In this document: piece after piece, positions 63,618 through 64,000 of the stretch
Layout: the number at the start of each line of letters is the position of its first letter
Position numbering within the stretch: the first letter of the stretch is position 1
Assembly (NCBI GenBank): GCA_963713275.1
Contig: CAVQLG010000020.1
Coordinates: 1-64,000 of the forward strand
DNA from: CAIWHR01 sp963713275
GTDB taxonomy: Bacteria; Pseudomonadota; Gammaproteobacteria; Burkholderiales; Casimicrobiaceae
Direction: 5' to 3'
DNA: 64,000 nucleotides
Translations under genes and position numbers: made by a program
The notes under the pieces: generated by a model
Database searches by the model: none
What the model was told of the DNA's origin: nothing
Seen by the model: only the letters and a program-made list of their open reading frames with translations

Positions 63618-64000
63618 TCACAGACAGCCCTCACTTTGCCGAATCTCGTCGTAGCGGCCGGCCCAAACCTTGGTGACACCTCTGACTGGGGAGGCCACAA
63701 AGGCGACGCCGTACGCAAAGCCATCGATCTCGTGCGGACCGAGAACCATCAACACAAAATCCCGGTCCCATAGATAATGGTGCGGCTCCACCGAGAGTTC
63801 CGTTCCATGAGCCGCCTTGACTCGCTCGATCGAATCGCCAACCGAGACACCACTCCGAGTTCGAAAGCCGGGCGACCACACTTCAATCCGGTTGACTTGG
63901 TTCATCATCGTTCGTAGGTGGAACTCCTTGCCGGCGACCCTGGCACGGTAGTACGCGCAGTAGTCTGCAGGCACGGGGGGCGCTCCCTCCTGTTCAAGTT
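63618..64000 (-). CDS. hypothetical protein, 5' end outside the window
   Basis: At least 127 codons; the frame stays open to the window edge (LEQEGAPPVPADYCAYYRAR), so the GTG at 63974 need not be the start. Central pattern: IEVWSPGFRTRSGVSVGDSI and HYLWDRDFVLMVLGPHEIDG, then VWAGRYDEIRQSEGCL at the end. It resembles small exported proteins with a short repeated 'GDSxxxVxxxHG' region; function unknown. Confidence 0.5.
   Translation of the reverse strand, partial: LEQEGAPPVPADYCAYYRARVAGKEFHLRTMMNQVNRIEVWSPGFRTRSGVSVGDSIERVKAAHGTELSVEPHHYLWDRDFVLMVLGPHEIDGFAYGVAFVASPVRGVTKVWAGRYDEIRQSEGCL

Overview
The window looks like a GC-rich betaproteobacterial chromosome. The evidence is the gene order tRNA-Leu, tig, clpP, clpX, lon, hupB, tRNA-Val, tRNA-Asp; the hopanoid precursor genes hpnCDE; and type II secretion genes gspG to gspN. 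I cannot name a genus from sequence alone.

Positions 1-11041 are accessory DNA abutting the 3' end of tRNA-Asp. The outer part is a patchwork of transposons: an ISKra4-type element with a DUF4338 (DruA-like) gene, an ISAzo13 fragment, a second truncated DUF4338 gene, and an IS4-superfamily transposase. The inner part is the eroded left end of an integrative conjugative element (ICE): a tyrosine integrase beside tRNA-Asp, an overlapping excisionase-like gene, parB, a DUF2857 gene and the start of one further ICE gene cut off by an IS. Inside parB lies the most striking repeat of the window, 21 copies of a 19-bp palindrome on a 60/66-bp period (7030-8273).

Positions 11042-25927 hold the conserved proteolysis block on the minus strand. 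It is split between clpX and lon by about 8 kb of mobile DNA: a small inverted-repeat element, a group II intron remnant, an IS256 element inside another transposase gene, and an IS1634-type element. That last element was itself invaded by an IS4/Tn5-like element whose transposase is fused to a DUF4338 domain. The predicted clpX terminator and a sigma-32-like lon promoter stayed with lon.

Positions 26053-48587 are mostly housekeeping: hpnCDE, smpB, ratA with a broken rnfH, an NlpC/P60 hydrolase, then a minus-strand run mltG-tmk-holB-pilZ-tatD-ankyrin, a divergent gspGHIJKLMN operon, an acyltransferase-like membrane protein, a TPR protein, an acyl-CoA ligase and rlpA.

Positions 48817-60923 contain the best candidate for an under-described system. 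Nine tandem minus-strand genes have their own promoter and dyad operator. They encode a coiled-coil protein, a substrate-binding protein fused to an OmpA peptidoglycan-binding domain, an ABC permease and ATPase, a membrane/coiled-coil protein, a PspA/IM30 protein, an AAA+ ATPase, a TerB-like protein and a DUF6471 protein. Directly upstream is a 998-residue protein joining an amidase-like, an alpha/beta-hydrolase-like and a metacaspase (C14) domain. The window closes with cysS, preceded by a possible attenuator, a second copy of the small inverted-repeat element and an incomplete hypothetical gene.
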